From contig NW_017264202.1 in NCBI RefSeq assembly GCF_001619985.1, positions 744,001-808,000 of the forward strand: 64,000 nucleotides of DNA. The letters run 5' to 3'. This document shows, one piece after another, positions 46,754-59,580 of the stretch. The translations under genes were made by a program, and so were the position numbers. How positions within the stretch are numbered: position 1 is the stretch's first letter; the number at the start of each line of letters is the position of its first letter. Source of the DNA: Xylona heveae TC161 (lineage: Eukaryota; Ascomycota; Xylonomycetes; Xylonales; Xylonaceae). Under the pieces are notes generated by a model. It ran no database searches. It saw only the letters and a list, made by a program, of their open reading frames with translations, and was not told the DNA's origin.

Positions 46754-49700
46754 ATGAAGTTCGCAAAGTCAGTGCTTTTGCTGCTCTCCTTCCCGACTTT
46801 TCAGGCTCAATGATTCGTGATCTAACAATGTATGCTCTTTCTGTAGGGAACTGGACCAGGACCTAGTTCCGGAATGGCGGGCAAAATACCTCGATTACAA
46901 AGTATGTTAATCAATTGTTGATGCTCGATGGACCAGCTCATGTTTGCGAAAATTGCAAATGGTTAACACTTTGCGTAGGCTGGAAAGAAAAAGCTTAAAG
47001 CCGTCCGCCGGGCTTTGCGAACCGCCCATGGTACGCCTAAAACACCTAGAAGACCAACTGGCTATGCTCCTGTACCCAATGAGCCTCCGGATTCAACTTC
47101 TCCCGTCCGACGAACCCATCCTCGTTCTCACCTGGCATATGAGCAAGATCGCTCCGGAGAGTTGAGATTTGCAGGAAAGCGTTCTGGTAATGAAGAAGAC
47201 CTGTATCGCGCACAATCTCAACCCATACAGGTGCCTGAACGGGAGCCCTTAGCCAGGCCAGGCCCTCGAGGCCAATCTGGAAATATAGGAAAAGCAAGCT
47301 ATGGCAGTATTGTGGCGACCCCTCCACAGGGCGATGAGGAGCCAACACCTCCGGCTCTGGATCTGCCTGATCCTGCGCTCGATCCTGCCGACAGCCTGTC
47401 TTTGAGGCATAGTCGGACTTGGAATGAACCAAGTCATACTGTTCTTCGGAGTCACCGGCCCGGTAGAGATGGGGAACTTCATAGAGCTCCAACCACTGCA
47501 TATGAGGTCGGACCAACATCTGCGCCACCGCATTCCCATCTTAGCGTCTCTCCCAAGGCCTCAAAATTCTTTGGTATGAAGCCGTCAATGCCTGGTCGGC
47601 AGCTCTCTCGGCCTTTTATTCAGCGAATGCTCTCTACCGGTGGCCCAATTTCGCGAGCGTTGGGCGACTCCCCTGGAGATTTTCCTATGGACGCCTACAA
47701 GGAATTTGATCAGAGTCAAGCCGACTTTTTCAACTTCCTCGATGGCCAGCTGGACAAAATAGAAACATTTTACAAGGAAAAAGAGGATGAGGCTACCGAG
47801 CGACTAAAGGTTCTCCGCACACAGCTTCACGAAATGAGAGATCGCCGTATAGAGGAAGTACAGGCAGTGCAACGAGCCAGAAGCAGATCGAAACAGAAAC
47901 CAGATGAAGCTGGTTTTCAATCAAATGGTGAAGGTAGTTCAGATGCCGAAACTGACGGCAAGCCCCAAAATGGCCGTCCGGCGTGGCTTAAACCCCTGGA
48001 GGAAGTCCTGAATGGGGCCAAACAAGTTGGTTTTGGAAAGAACACTGAGGCTCTCACGCAAATGGGCATGACATGGAAGGACCCAAATGCGCAGAATAAT
48101 CAGCATGTTGACTCGCAGCGAGACTTCATTCGGCGCCATACGCCAAACGACTACGTTCCCTATCGGGGTGCAAAACGGAAACTTAAGCTGGCGCTTGCAG
48201 AGTACTACCGTGGCCTGGAGCTGTTAAAGTCGTATGCGCTCCTCAATAGGACTGCATTTCGAAAGATTACGAAGAAGTACGATAAGACAGTTAACGCTCG
48301 CCCGACCGGCAGATATATGAGTGAAAAAGTCAACAAAGCTTGGTTCGTCCAGAGCGAAGTGTTGGACGGGCACCTGCAGACCGTAGAGGATTTGTATGCG
48401 CGATACTTTGAGCGGGGAAATCACAAGGTCTCCGTTGGAAAGCTGCGGACGAAGTCTGCCAGAGCTGGCGACTTTACCGGAAGCGCTTTTCGGAACGGTC
48501 TCATGGTAGCTGCTGGCTTTGTTTTTGGTATCGAGGGCCTCACTTATGGTGTAGAGAAACTATTCGACCCAAGTCTGAAGACCAACACGGGTTATTTACT
48601 CCAGGTAGGCTTTTCCTTAGATGCCGAAGACGTGAAGATCTCTGACCTAGCTTCTATAGATTTATGCTGGCTATCTGTTAGCATTACTACTCTTCGTACT
48701 CTTTGCACTCGATTGCGCTGTTTGGACTAGAAACAAGATCAACTATGTCTTCGTCTTTGAACTTGACTCTCGGCATCATCTTGATTGGAGAGAATTACTA
48801 GAGGTTTGTTTCCCTAACATCCTCTCTTACTCGTACACTTACTGACCGCTCCATTTAACAGCTTCCATGCCTTTTGTTTTTCCTGCTGGGCTTTTTCATG
48901 TGGCTCAATTTTCACGATTTTGGCGCGCACGTAATGTATCTGTACTATCCTGTCATCCTGATAGGATTGAGTGTCATTTTGGTTTTCTTCCCGGCGAAAA
49001 TCCTCTATTATCGTGGACGCAAGTGGTTCATATACTCTATAGTAAGTGCCTGCCACTGCAAGCGTCCCACGCAAACACTATATTGACATGTCTAGTGGCG
49101 GCTTCTCCTTGCCGGTCTTTACCCCGTCGAGTTCAGAGACTTCTTCCTCGGCGACATATTCTGCTCCTTGACATACTTTATGGGAGTAAGTTGATCATAT
49201 GAACACTCAGAAGAAAAAAGAGCAGAATTAATAAACTTTAGAATCTGGAACTGTTTTTCTGCCTCTACGCACGCTCATGGAATGGTCCGCAATACTGCAA
49301 CTCGTCACATTCCCGCCTCCTCGGTTTCCTTTCAACGCTTCCTGGTATCTGGCGAGCGTTTCAGTGTCTCCGCCGTTACTATGATACGAGGAACGTATTT
49401 CCACACCTTGTAAATTGTGGAAAATACGGGTTCACGATATTGTACTACATGACGTTGAGCGTATATCGCATCGACAAGAATACCCAAACCAGAGCTGTCT
49501 TCATCACCTGCGCGCTGATAAATGCTATCTATTGCTGTATGTCGTTGCACTCCGTCAGCTGCTCGTAAACTGCTAACAGCCACTAGCAATATGGGATCTT
49601 GTAATGGACTGGAGTAAGTTGCTTGCTCGAGCGATGTCGTCTATATGACTAACCTTTCCCAGGTCTGTGTAATCCCTATGCGAAGTATCCCTTCCTCCGG

Positions 49701-50730
49701 GATACACTTGGATACAAAACTGTGTGGTGGTACTATGCGGCAATGGTCATTGACCCTCTTCTTCGTTTTAATTGGGTATTCTATGCCATTTTCAGCGACG
49801 AAGTCCAGCATTCCGCAACATTGAGCTTCTTCATTTCTTTGTCAGAAGTATTTCGTCGAGGAATGTGGGCATTATTCCGTGTAGAGGTGAGTAAACTTTT
49901 CCAACTGTTGCATCGTGAACAAAGTGGCTGACATTTTCAACAGAATGAGCATTGTACTAAGTACGTAATCACATACTCTCCATTTTTGTTCCCATAGGTT
50001 GTCTTTCATTAACTGATTAACTTTGCTGCACAGTGTCGGCCGATTTCGGGCTTCGAGAGACGTTCCCCTCCCATACGATATTCCAACACCATCCACAAGT
50101 GACCTTGAGGCCGAACGCAATGGCGTTACTCAACAACCGGTTCCTGCAGGCGCTGCCGGGCCGGACAGAAAACGGCCAACCTCGAAAAGGAGGAGATCTC
50201 TCATCCATGCCGAGCCAGTACCGATATCTACTACTGCTACTGGTGCCGACATCGAAGCGCAGACAGCTACCACTCCGAAGCTCCCTCCCCCGACACCATC
50301 AGGCATGCTCCGTCTCCGCAGGACTCGGACTCCCTCGAGTCCAGGCACCGCTGCAGCTGGATCACCGCGAACTTTACGTGGCCTTGCCCGTGTTGGAACA
50401 CTTCTTGCTGAAGCTCACGCGCAAGATTTTGAACGTAAGCGTCGTCCAGAAGTCGCCAGTGAGCAGGACCATGAAGACTTGCGTGATCCGGAAAATCTTC
50501 ATCACATGCCTTCGAGTGACGAGGAAGATGAAGACGGGTATGAGGATCCAGGTGTCGATGATGTAGACAACTCGAGAGAGCTTGCCAATGCAGAGAGATT
50601 ATTGAGGCGGACGAGCGGAGAACCGGGGCGCACACTCCACGGCACTGATGACGGAGAAAGAAACGACGACCGGAACGAGCGTCAGGACGGGAATAAAGGA
50701 AACGAACACCGAAATCTACATTACGAATAG
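46754..50730 (+). CDS. syg1: SYG1/XPR1-type SPX-EXS phosphate transporter
   Basis: Eleven exons give 1,122 residues: 46754-46767, 46847-46901, 46979-48604, 48660-48803, 48862-49041, 49096-49185, 49242-49536, 49587-49613, 49663-49886, 49944-49960 and 50034-50730. The N-terminus MKFAKELDQDLVPEWRAKYL with KAGKKKLKAV is the SPX domain start, which senses inositol pyrophosphates. A long disordered insert separates it from KRKLKLALAEYYRGLELLKS, which completes SPX. Hydrophobic helices and the EXS block follow (WRLLLAGLYPVEFRDFFLGD, FFCLYARSW, WDLVMDWSLCNPYAKYPFLR, WWYYAAMVIDPLLRFNWVFY, RRGMWALFRVENEHCTNVGR). Animal XPR1 exports phosphate; the fungal homologue probably does likewise. Exons of 14, 17 and 27 nt were required to keep the conserved EXS sequence. 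The C-terminal tail is acidic. Confidence 0.95.
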
Positions 50731-50884
50731 GGTGCAACATCCAACGATTGGGTTTCAAGCTACGAATGCATAACTTAGAGTCGAAGTTTTTCAAATTTTA
50801 AGCATCAAGGAGCGTTCTCTATGGGCATCATATAAAGAATTCTTTACTCAACTATTTAGATGGACTTTATATACACAACTTTTA

Positions 50885-52359
50885 TCATTTCCATGTCCCC
50901 GTATGTTTTATGCTTCCATCATCCAGTTGGACCGATGACTGACTGTGATCCGGAGTGGGCATCCACTCCTTGACTTTTTGAAAATCTTGCATAGCATATG
51001 GATCGCCCATGCGGTTCTGAACGTCATCCCAGTCCCGACCGACTGCTTGCTCGGGACGCCACCGCATTGCGTGCTTCAGCTTCGGGTGCAGCTTGCCCTC
51101 AATGGCATCAACAACGAATGATCCAATCGAAGAGATATGCTTGAAGCCGTGACCTGACGCGCCACAGGCAAGTACCAGCGATGGATGGTCCGGATGAATA
51201 TCAATCAAATATTTACGGTCCACCGTGTCGGCGCACCAGCATATCCGGGCAAATGAAAATGGCCGCTCAGCTAAATGCGGCATAATATCCCTTAGGAAGG
51301 AGCGCATCCTCTGCTCCGACTCGACGGGGATCTGTGATCGAGCAAAGGGCACACTTCTGCGCTTTGTCTGTGTCTTTCCCGTCACGGGATCCGTTACGGG
51401 AACATCTACCCAGTTGCAGTATCCCGGATGCTCGTCGCAGAATTTTAACTCGTGGTTGACGAAATCAGGTTCCATAAAGAATCCCTTTTCGACATTGAAT
51501 AGCACGGGAAGGTTCTTGTACAGCTTTGCTTCTTCGGCTGTCATCTTGATATGTGCTAGTGTCCATGCCGTGGGGCGCAGCTGGTCCTTGAAATCGAGGA
51601 ATGCGTCTGCGTTGGCGCCTGCAGCGAGAATCACGAGCGATGCATGGTGTTGCTTTCCGTCGGCGGTTTCTACACCGACAATATCATGGGTTTTCCCATC
51701 ATCTGGAGAGGAGAAAAGGAGTCTCTGGACATTGCCGGGCTGTCCACAGATGTATTTGACGCCCAGTCGGATCGCTTCTGTTGCGGTGGCCACTAGAGCT
51801 TTTCGAGCCTCTACCCATCCCGATCCGCTCTTCTTTTGCCACCCTTTCCATCCGGGAAAATCGCCGGTCAATACTCCCTCGGGCATGGTCTTCCGAAACT
51901 CCTCTGGGGTTTCGATTCTTACGAAGCCCACTCGTGATGCAGGGAGCTCTTTCTTCTCGAGATGTTTGAATCCGGCGGGGGTATGAGCTGCTGCGACATA
52001 TCCTGTTGCGTGGTAGTACGGTTTGAACAAAGGGTCTTCGAGCCAACCCTTGGCACAAGCAGCTGCCAGAGTACGGGATACGAAATCTGGGTCATCTTCG
52101 GAATCGGGGTAGGTATCTGGATTGGCAAGAGGACAGTTTAGCTGGGAGAGCTTGACTTTGGAATTATATCAGAATTGTCACCTTCGTCACAAATCTTGTT
52201 TACATCATTGCCAGCTGAAATGGCAGAGGGAATATAATAGTGGTCAAGGACTGTAACATTCTTGTAGCCCCGCCGAGCAAGATGGAGCGCTGTCGAGGAG
52301 CCCCAGGTACCGCCACCAATGACGAGAATTGCCTTGGATTGATCAATTTTTCGCGTCAT
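50885..52359 (-). CDS. fructosyl-amine oxidase (amadoriase)
   Basis: This FAD enzyme oxidatively deglycates fructosyl amino acids, releasing the amine, glucosone and hydrogen peroxide. Two exons (52359-52182, 52116-50885) give 469 residues, joined through a GTGACA donor to read NDVNKICDEDTYPDSEDD. The Rossmann motif GGGTWGSSTALHLARRGYKN is near the N-terminus. Family landmarks follow: VPEGVLTGDFPGWKGW-type sequence, FLDFKDQLRPTAWTLAHIKM, the FAD-attachment region SFARICWCADTVDRKYLIDI, and GASGHGFKHISSIG. The match to Aspergillus amadoriase II is strong throughout. It lacks the peroxisomal SKL end found in some paralogues and ends KHTGTWK, so location is uncertain. It lies divergently beside the Zn2Cys6 regulator. 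Confidence 0.93.
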
Positions 52360-53199
52360 CGTTGAGTCAACTATTATACTATATGATATGAGGCAAGCGT
52401 ATGAGGGATGATTATGTTGATGTTAGGAATTGCGGGGTAGATATATCCTTCGTCTTGGTAATTGTTGATATCCGTTCATTATTTATGGACACTCAATTGT
52501 GGAGAGCGGAAGTTTCCGCAGTTGTAGGCAAACAAGCTTAAACATCCCACAGTATTTTTCTCCTGTCACTGCTATTCTGCATTGCCTGCACACGAAGAGT
52601 CACGATGAATTTCAGTCTGGTAAAACAGTTATAATGATCTAGATGATGGGGCAGGTCCAAGCGGATAGCAGGTAAACCCTATGGATACCTTAGTCTGTGC
52701 CGCTGATAACGTGCCGTCTGCACGAGATGCCTTTATCGCTGACGATTTTCTTCCCCTGGAGGGGTTTTAGTTCGCCATCCTGATCCGTCAACGGGATGTC
52801 TTCACTTGCGCCATCTGCCGCAGCGACTGATTCCCATGAGCAGAGATACAACAATGGAATTTCACTCTTTCGACCATGCTGTGCGGATGGTTCCTTCGCT
52901 TGGACCTGACAGCTTAGGAGACTGACAATGGGCCAACTAGACCTCTCGCACCGCGCATGATTAGCTTCTCGGATCCCCCCACCCGTCGAACCGTCCGATT
53001 GTCTCCACCTTTCCCCACCACAGCTCTCTCTCTCCTCATCCCCTGGTTCCCTTTCTCATCATGCGCATTGTTTGCACCAATCTGATCCAGATCCTTGCTT
53101 CCTGCAATTTGGCTTTTCTTCTGCTCAAAACCTTCTCACCCGCCTCATGCGCTAAACACGGATTCAACTAATCTCGAGCACGCGCTTCGACCTGACCAA
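52360..53199. other. shared divergent promoter of amadoriase and Zn2Cys6 regulator
   Basis: 840 bp separate two start codons facing away from each other. No gene seen. A frame opening at 53095 continues into the regulator but I prefer the ATG at 53200, directly before the basic region. Confidence 0.45.
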
Positions 53200-55008
53200 A
53201 TGCCACGCCGACGGGATAAGGATAAAACTGATCCAGATAGGCCGCCCAGGGTACGAACCCGAAGCGGCTGTCAGACTTGCCGGGCTCGCAAGATTAAATG
53301 TGACGAGGCCAAGCCGGTCTGTCGGCGATGCAGCGAGAAAGGCTTCCGATGCCACACTGGCATTGCCCTGAAATGGGAGGAAGACTTTCTCAGCCGCGGA
53401 TTGGCCTTTGGTCGAAGTGGTACCAATGCTCGTGCTTCAATATCAGGCCCACGAAGGTCCTCGCAGTCGTCACGGGGGCTCAAAGGGGCAGCAGAAGGCG
53501 ATGGCGGAGGGGCCCTGCAGGTACACTGGTGTCCGCTCCCCGTCATTGAGTCTCACAGTTTCATCCATACCGATACCAAGACTTTTTGCGAAACTGCCGC
53601 GGTGCGGGATCTACATGAAACGCAAAATGCCGCCGCCAGACACGCGAGCCCCACGTCTAGCGATGATAGCGCCGAGTGGGAGGACGCGCCTGGCGATGAC
53701 TTGGTTGATGCTGAACCCCTACCATTGGTTCCTATCAGATCGAATCGCGTCTCAGAATCTTGCTCGTTTACCATCCACCCTTCCATTCTACAATCTCTCG
53801 CTCCTTTTCCGCAGCTAGGCAACGCCAAGAACGCGCAGCTGCTGGAGTATTATCTACAAGCCCTTTGTCCATTGACGACGTCAGGGTTATCTTCAGACTC
53901 ACCATTTCGGTCTTTGATTCTGCCGTTTTCAATAACGCAATCCTCCAATGTCTTGCAATCCGTGCTCGCGCTGGCCGCCTGTCACCGGAGCAAGTCTGAT
54001 CGTTCATGGAATGCGCCGGCCATGCGGCTGAAGGCCGGAGTACTACGGGATCTTCGAAGCCGTCTGGCTGCTCAAGACTCCACACAAGTTGCATTGGACC
54101 CAGAGGTTTTAATTACCATGATGCTCATGTGTCTCTATGAGATTGTGAACAATTGTGACCGCCGATGGGTGATTCACCTGCGTGGAGCACGAGATGTGAT
54201 CCGTCTTCGACGACAGCTTCTCCCTGGCCCCATATCAGGGGATGCCGGACAAGAACCAGTGGCTGCTTTTGCAGAACGGTTTTTTGCATTCCAAGATATC
54301 ATGGGCCGTACGGCATGTGGTGAAGCCCCGCTCTTTGGGACTGAATATTGGGAGTCTGACAGCGCGGTGGACGCGTGGATGGGTTGTAGCCCAGCATTGG
54401 CTCGGATTCTTTGCGCCATTACCGAGCTCAGCCGGCTCAAACAGCGGGAGCCCAAGTCGGAGCAATTTGTGCTTCGTGCAGCTGCTGTTGAAAATGAGCT
54501 GTTAAGGCTACGACAGACTGCGAGCTACGCTGATCCTCTCCTCGAAAAGTCGGCCGAGCTAAAGCGGCTAGGAGCCGAGGTTTATCTGCATTGTGCGCTG
54601 TATGATGCTTCGCCGTCTACCGCTCTGGTGGCAAGTTATGTAAAGGAAATCCTGCAGGGGGTAGCTGCGTTCTTGGCACAAGGAACCGCAGCTGGGCTCA
54701 CTTGGCCCTTATTTGTTGCAGCAGTCGAGCTCGATCCGATTAACGACGAGCTTTGGACTGACTCAACAACAGGCCGTAGCGTTTACGGTCGCCCACTCGT
54801 TTTACGAGCGATTGATGTCATGGCAAGCTCTACCATGGCGAACATTCACAAGACGCGTTCAGTGGTGAGCAAAGTGTGGCAAGCGCGTGACTTGGACCAA
54901 ATAGAACCATCTTCAACTTCTTCTGGCTCGCGATCACCTGGTAGGCAGCGTCGCAATGATTGGGAGACATTTGTCGCCCCGTTTTGCGATTCCATGAGCT
55001 TGGCTTAG
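53200..55008 (+). CDS. Zn2Cys6 fungal transcription factor
   Basis: One exon encodes 602 residues from MPRRRDKDKTDPDRPP. The binuclear zinc cluster CQTCRARKIKC DEAKPVC with C-x2-C-x6-C-x6-C-x2-C-x6-C spacing lies at about residues 25-52 and is preceded by a basic stretch. A Ser-rich linker follows. The remainder is the fungal-specific transcription factor domain 2 type, recognisable from LLEYYLQALCPLTTSGLSSD, LQSVLALAACHRS and LMCLYEIVNNCDRRWVIHLRG with GARDVI. Such proteins are usually pathway-specific activators. Its divergent position next to the amadoriase and 1.4 kb before an MFS transporter makes regulation of those neighbours the simplest guess, not a demonstrated role. An upstream in-phase ATG at 53095 would add 35 residues without known features. 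Confidence 0.9.
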   Translation: MPRRRDKDKTDPDRPPRVRTRSGCQTCRARKIKCDEAKPVCRRCSEKGFRCHTGIALKWEEDFLSRGLAFGRSGTNARASISGPRRSSQSSRGLKGAAEGDGGGALQVHWCPLPVIESHSFIHTDTKTFCETAAVRDLHETQNAAARHASPTSSDDSAEWEDAPGDDLVDAEPLPLVPIRSNRVSESCSFTIHPSILQSLAPFPQLGNAKNAQLLEYYLQALCPLTTSGLSSDSPFRSLILPFSITQSSNVLQSVLALAACHRSKSDRSWNAPAMRLKAGVLRDLRSRLAAQDSTQVALDPEVLITMMLMCLYEIVNNCDRRWVIHLRGARDVIRLRRQLLPGPISGDAGQEPVAAFAERFFAFQDIMGRTACGEAPLFGTEYWESDSAVDAWMGCSPALARILCAITELSRLKQREPKSEQFVLRAAAVENELLRLRQTASYADPLLEKSAELKRLGAEVYLHCALYDASPSTALVASYVKEILQGVAAFLAQGTAAGLTWPLFVAAVELDPINDELWTDSTTGRSVYGRPLVLRAIDVMASSTMANIHKTRSVVSKVWQARDLDQIEPSSTSSGSRSPGRQRRNDWETFVAPFCDSMSLA

Positions 55009-56366
55009 AGCGATCTGTTATCGCTTTGAGCTGCCTTTTTCCCCTTTTTGCATTTGCCTGGTCTGGCATGGCGTCCTTGCTGTTATCATATTTGGGAGAG
55101 AGCCAAAAAAAAGAGATGTCGGCATGATGCACGGTAATCATGGAGTCTGGACCTGTTCTTTTTTTGATCATGCCTATCTATACTGATTGATCACTTTGGT
55201 GTTTGTTTTGGGACAATTTCGATACTGTCTCCTGTCATGTATAACGATCTGACTGATGACGATGATGCATTTTATTATGCGCACTCGAGACTTGGTTATA
55301 TGCATATAGTACTCATTATACATAAAATGAATCCAATGGATACATCATCACGATGTGGCAAAGGTCATCGTCCCTTCAATGAATGTACTGGAATTATAGA
55401 TGATTTATCAGTGAAATGGGGATACAGAGAACAACGATAGCATAGAATTTATCTATCGTATGCGCCTGGACCTGCCCAAAGAGACGGAGCGACGGGTTTG
55501 GTAGCGTGGGGAAAACGAGACGGGAGCCATTTGAAGCTAAGCAGTCACTTGTCTTGAGAAAACGGTCCCTTTTAGCCACCCTCCCTATCGGAGTCTTGTT
55601 CCTCTCCCCGCCCCTATACTCCGATAGTGTGCCACTTGACAGAACTTAGTCTCAGCGATGCTTCCTTATCATTGGATTTCTCCTCTAGACTGAGAACCGG
55701 CACGAACTGTCTGTACTCTGGTTACAGCCAACGTTCGTACGGAGTAGACGTCTCGCCGCCTGCAACCATGAAACGAGTCGCACCTTCCGAGGAGAACGCC
55801 GCCCAGTCACGTCTATCGCTTGGACCTTCACCTTTTGGTCGTTGATCATCTTCCGCCGTCGTCTACCGGTGGCTTTACTAACTTCCTCTTTCCTTCCTCA
55901 TGGTTTCTCTCACGATGGCCAGCCACTTCGGTTAGTGACAATCTTCCCCGGACGTGGGCTTGTGTACCCGTGTTCTGGTACTGCTACTCGCCCCCGGTCC
56001 CTAGTGGCTGATAACCATCTTTCTTGCATGCTAACCATGCACGCCTTTCTTTCTGGGGGTCCTTGTCATGATATTAGACTCTTACCGATGCAACTGCCAT
56101 CAAAGATAAGCTTTTTGGCCGTGTGTTCACTAAGTTTTGGTTGTCGAGCACATGGCTTCGTTTTGATACGGATATCGTTACCTTGATGTTGACTCAATTG
56201 CTATATGGATGTTGGACCAGGCGAATAGAACGCACATATATATCTCGCTCTTTTGCTCATCATTTTGAATCTTGTCTCGACTGTGCATATTTTTTTTTTC
56301 TTCTATAACTTTCCTTGCTTTCCCTTCCCCCCCCGCCAGACAATATTTACATACTGTATCATCACC
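55009..56366. other. intergenic, 1.4 kb
   Basis: 3' side of the regulator and promoter of the transporter. A pyrimidine-rich leader with a T-run and a C-run (56289-56335) precedes the transporter ATG. Open frames are short and unsupported. Confidence 0.5.
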
Positions 56367-58495
56367 ATGAGGTTCATGTCCCCTTCTCTTCGAGAAGACC
56401 TGGACGTGCCGGGCACTGAGCGTCTCGTGGACGTCAATCACGACCTCAATGTTGCTCACGCCGGGTCAGACATTATCCTCATCCCTCAACCGACCTCATG
56501 CGGAGCAGATCCGCTGCGCTGGGCTCGCTGGAAGAAATACTGGCAACTCTTCCTCGTCTCCTTTTACGCCTGCGCCTTCTCCTTTGCAGAGAACAATCTC
56601 GGCGCAGCATGGACGAGCATCAGCGAGCAGACGCACGTCTCCATTACTGATCTCAATGGAGGCGGTGCTCTCAACTATCTCTTGCTAGGCTTCGTCAACA
56701 TTTTCTGGATCCCCATTGCCATGAAATTTGGTCGACGACTCGTCTTCCTCGCCACCACTGCCATCTGTCTTGCCGGCACCGTCTGGACGGGCTCGTTCAA
56801 CGGGACCGGCCAATGGTTTGGCTCCAACATTCTCAGCGGCATTGGCACTGCCGCCTACGAGGCCGTCATCCAGCTCGTCATTTTTGACATTTTCTTTGCT
56901 CATCAACGTGGGCGTATGCTCGCAGTCTATATCTTTGGACAGCAGCTCGGCTCCATTATCGGTCTCATTACTGGTGGATATATCTGTGACACCGTCGGCT
57001 GGCGCTGGAGTCAGTATATCTGTGCCATTATCAATGCTGTCGTCCTCCTTTCCTTCTTCTTCACTTTCGACGAGACCATGTTTCCGCGCTGGCTCGTCAG
57101 CATCCCGCCTGTCAATGTCGGAGTTGTTTCGTCGTCTCCACCTGCACAAAATACTATCGCCGAGACTGCTGCTTCTCGATCATCTACAGAAAAAGTCAGC
57201 GGCCTTGCCTCAGCCAAGGCCGATGACGTCGAGCGCAACGCTGCCGCTTCTCTACCGCCATCTCCCCCGTCCGAAACGTCAGACAATAAGGAAGAATACG
57301 TAGTCGCCAGCGCTCCATTGGCATCTCCCGAGGAGTTCTCCAAGCGGCCCTACCTTCGCCGCCTTAAACCTTGGGTCTACTATCCCCAAGACCATACCAC
57401 GTACTGGCAATACTTTAAGCGGCCCTTTTTCCTCTTTGCGTTTCCAAACATTTTGATTGTATGTTACTTATCCCTTTGATCTCTGACCCTCTGCGCCCTT
57501 AGGACATAACCCCTCTTGTTCTTGCAATGTCTACTAGCATCCCTCCCCGCATAGCTAACACACAAATTCAATTCCAGTCCGGAATCATATTCGCGTTCGG
57601 CTGCACCGCAGGCATCGTCTCCTTCAACACCATTTCCGAAATCATGACCGAGCCACCATACAACTGGAAAAGCGGTCCGACGGGACTGCTCTTCCTTGCC
57701 GCTCTGGTCGGCAGCATCGTCGGCTGGGCCACGGGTCTGCTGAGCGACCACGTCGTCATCTGGCTTGCGCGTCGCAACAACGGTATCAAGGAGCCCGAGA
57801 TGCGGCTGTGGACTCTGTCTCTGTCCGTTGTGTATGCTGCTCTCGGCTACCAATTGTACGGATGGGGCGCAGAACAGGGGCTCAATTGGTTTAGTATTGC
57901 GTTTGGAATTGGTGCCATGATTGCCCAGCAGGTCTCTGCCACTTCGATTGTAAGGCCCCACCCCCCTTTTCTTTTCTCTTCCACTCCTTTATGAAGTCCC
58001 TCGTACATTTCCCTTCTTTGTTCCATATATATATAGCAGAGGCGGCGCTGGTGGTGGAGGATTTTTATTATCCCTCTTCCCTTCCTTGTTCTTCCCATCC
58101 CCTTTCCCAGTGCGGCCCTATTCTGGTCATCCGTCTGAAGCGGCGTCACACACGCACACACATATATATATATACATATACGTACCGAAGCAATGCAAGA
58201 CTAACCTCTAATTCAACAGGCAACTGCATACGCAATGGACTGCTTCTCCGGCATATCCGGCGAACTGGTCGTCGTGCTGGCGCTCTGCTCCTCGTGTATC
58301 AACTTCGCCATTTCCTACTCCACGCAGCCCTTCCTCGACCGCGTCGGATACGGCTGGCTGTTCTTCTTCTACGGCATTCTTGTCGTCTTGTCAAACCTGG
58401 CTGCCTTCCCCGTCATTGTGTACGGCAAGGCCTGGCGGAAACGGTGCATGCCGCGGTATCAAGAGTTTTTGGGGCAGCGCGTTGGGTATTATTAG
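56367..58495 (+). CDS. MFS transporter, DHA1-like (HOL1-type)
   Basis: Three exons (56367-57458, 57578-57949, 58220-58495) give 579 residues. Twelve hydrophobic segments can be traced: six before and six after a central cytoplasmic loop of about 90 residues rich in Ser and Ala. Family landmarks are SFAENNLGAAWTSISEQTHV (helix 1), AMKFGRRLVFLATTAICLAG (loop 2-3 with the FGRR signature) and GTAAYEAVIQLVIFDIFFAHQRGR. The loop of helices 5-6 reads GQQLGSIIGLITGGYICDTV. The best-known relatives are HOL1-type proton antiporters and general MFS members that move cations, polyamines or organic solutes. The substrate cannot be told. Intron 2 (270 bp) is long for this window. Next to the amadoriase and its possible regulator, an importer of glycated amines or amino acids is conceivable. 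Confidence 0.9.
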
Positions 58496-59580
58496 TTGCG
58501 GTATTGAAGTCGCCTGTGCTGATCTTGTTTTTCTTTTCGCTCATTTATCTATTTTCAATTCGGCTCATTTATTAATTTTACCAAAGGTGATCATGTTGGT
58601 TTTGAATGTTCGCGTTGCGGCGCAGTATGATTTATGTTTGTTTGCTTTTGACATGCGACCTCGAAAGACTCTTTACTATTTCTGCGTCCTTCATACTTAT
58701 GATTATTACTACTTCTGGCAGGTATATACCATATACCATTGATACTTTGACAAATGATGACGAGATTCACGAATACAAATGACGCGTTATTAAGACGGTA
58801 TACGAATCAGTTCCATCAAATGAACAAGAGTGTGAAATTTCCGTGGAATGGTGTCCGAAATGGGTATATATAATTGATTATGCCCTGTCAAGCAAGCCAG
58901 GAACCTCGACCAGGATCTTGACCTGACCTGGGCCAGGACGTAGGGCTAACTACCGAATTCCCAACATACTTTAGCTCTGAGAGACTGTGTCGTTGCCAAT
59001 GCATCTCATCATTGAAGCCAAAAGGCGTGAGCGTTGGACACTCGAACACTTGAGAGAATGCAATGGAGTAGTATGCACAGTTGCAAGTGCCGCATCAGAT
59101 AGAAGATAGCAGTGAGGGCTGGATTTGGACAAAAAGATTGGAGAAACGAGAAGAAGAGAGACGAAAAGAAGAAAAAGAAAGAGAAAACATTCCAATGTCC
59201 CATACCCAGATGACTCCAATGGATGAAAATTTCATAAAGTCTGACAGGTTAAAAAAAAGGGAGAATGTCCACGGCTTTGGTCATGAACAAGTATGCGGAA
59301 CGGCACCGAAAAGAAAAGGTAAAAGACACGGCAAAATTCGTTGGGATCAGGTCTGCATTATACCCCAACATGAGTCGCGCTGAGCTTGGTCGCCGTGTAT
59401 GAATTAAATGATCTATGGGCGGAAGAAATACGTGCCGTTCGAAGCACGAGAGAAAGACACACGGGACAGAGGAGGGGAGGGGGGGATTGAGGAATTAAGT
59501 GGCCTTAAAGAGGCGGTAGGAGGAAGACGTAAAGTATGTGCATGGCGAAGAACTGGGATCATTGTAAGGATTAGGGATTT
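58496..59580. other. convergent intergenic, 1.1 kb
   Basis: 3' ends of the transporter and of Sed5. The plus strand is purine-rich at 59130-59190 and 59430-59540. No gene seen. Confidence 0.5.
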
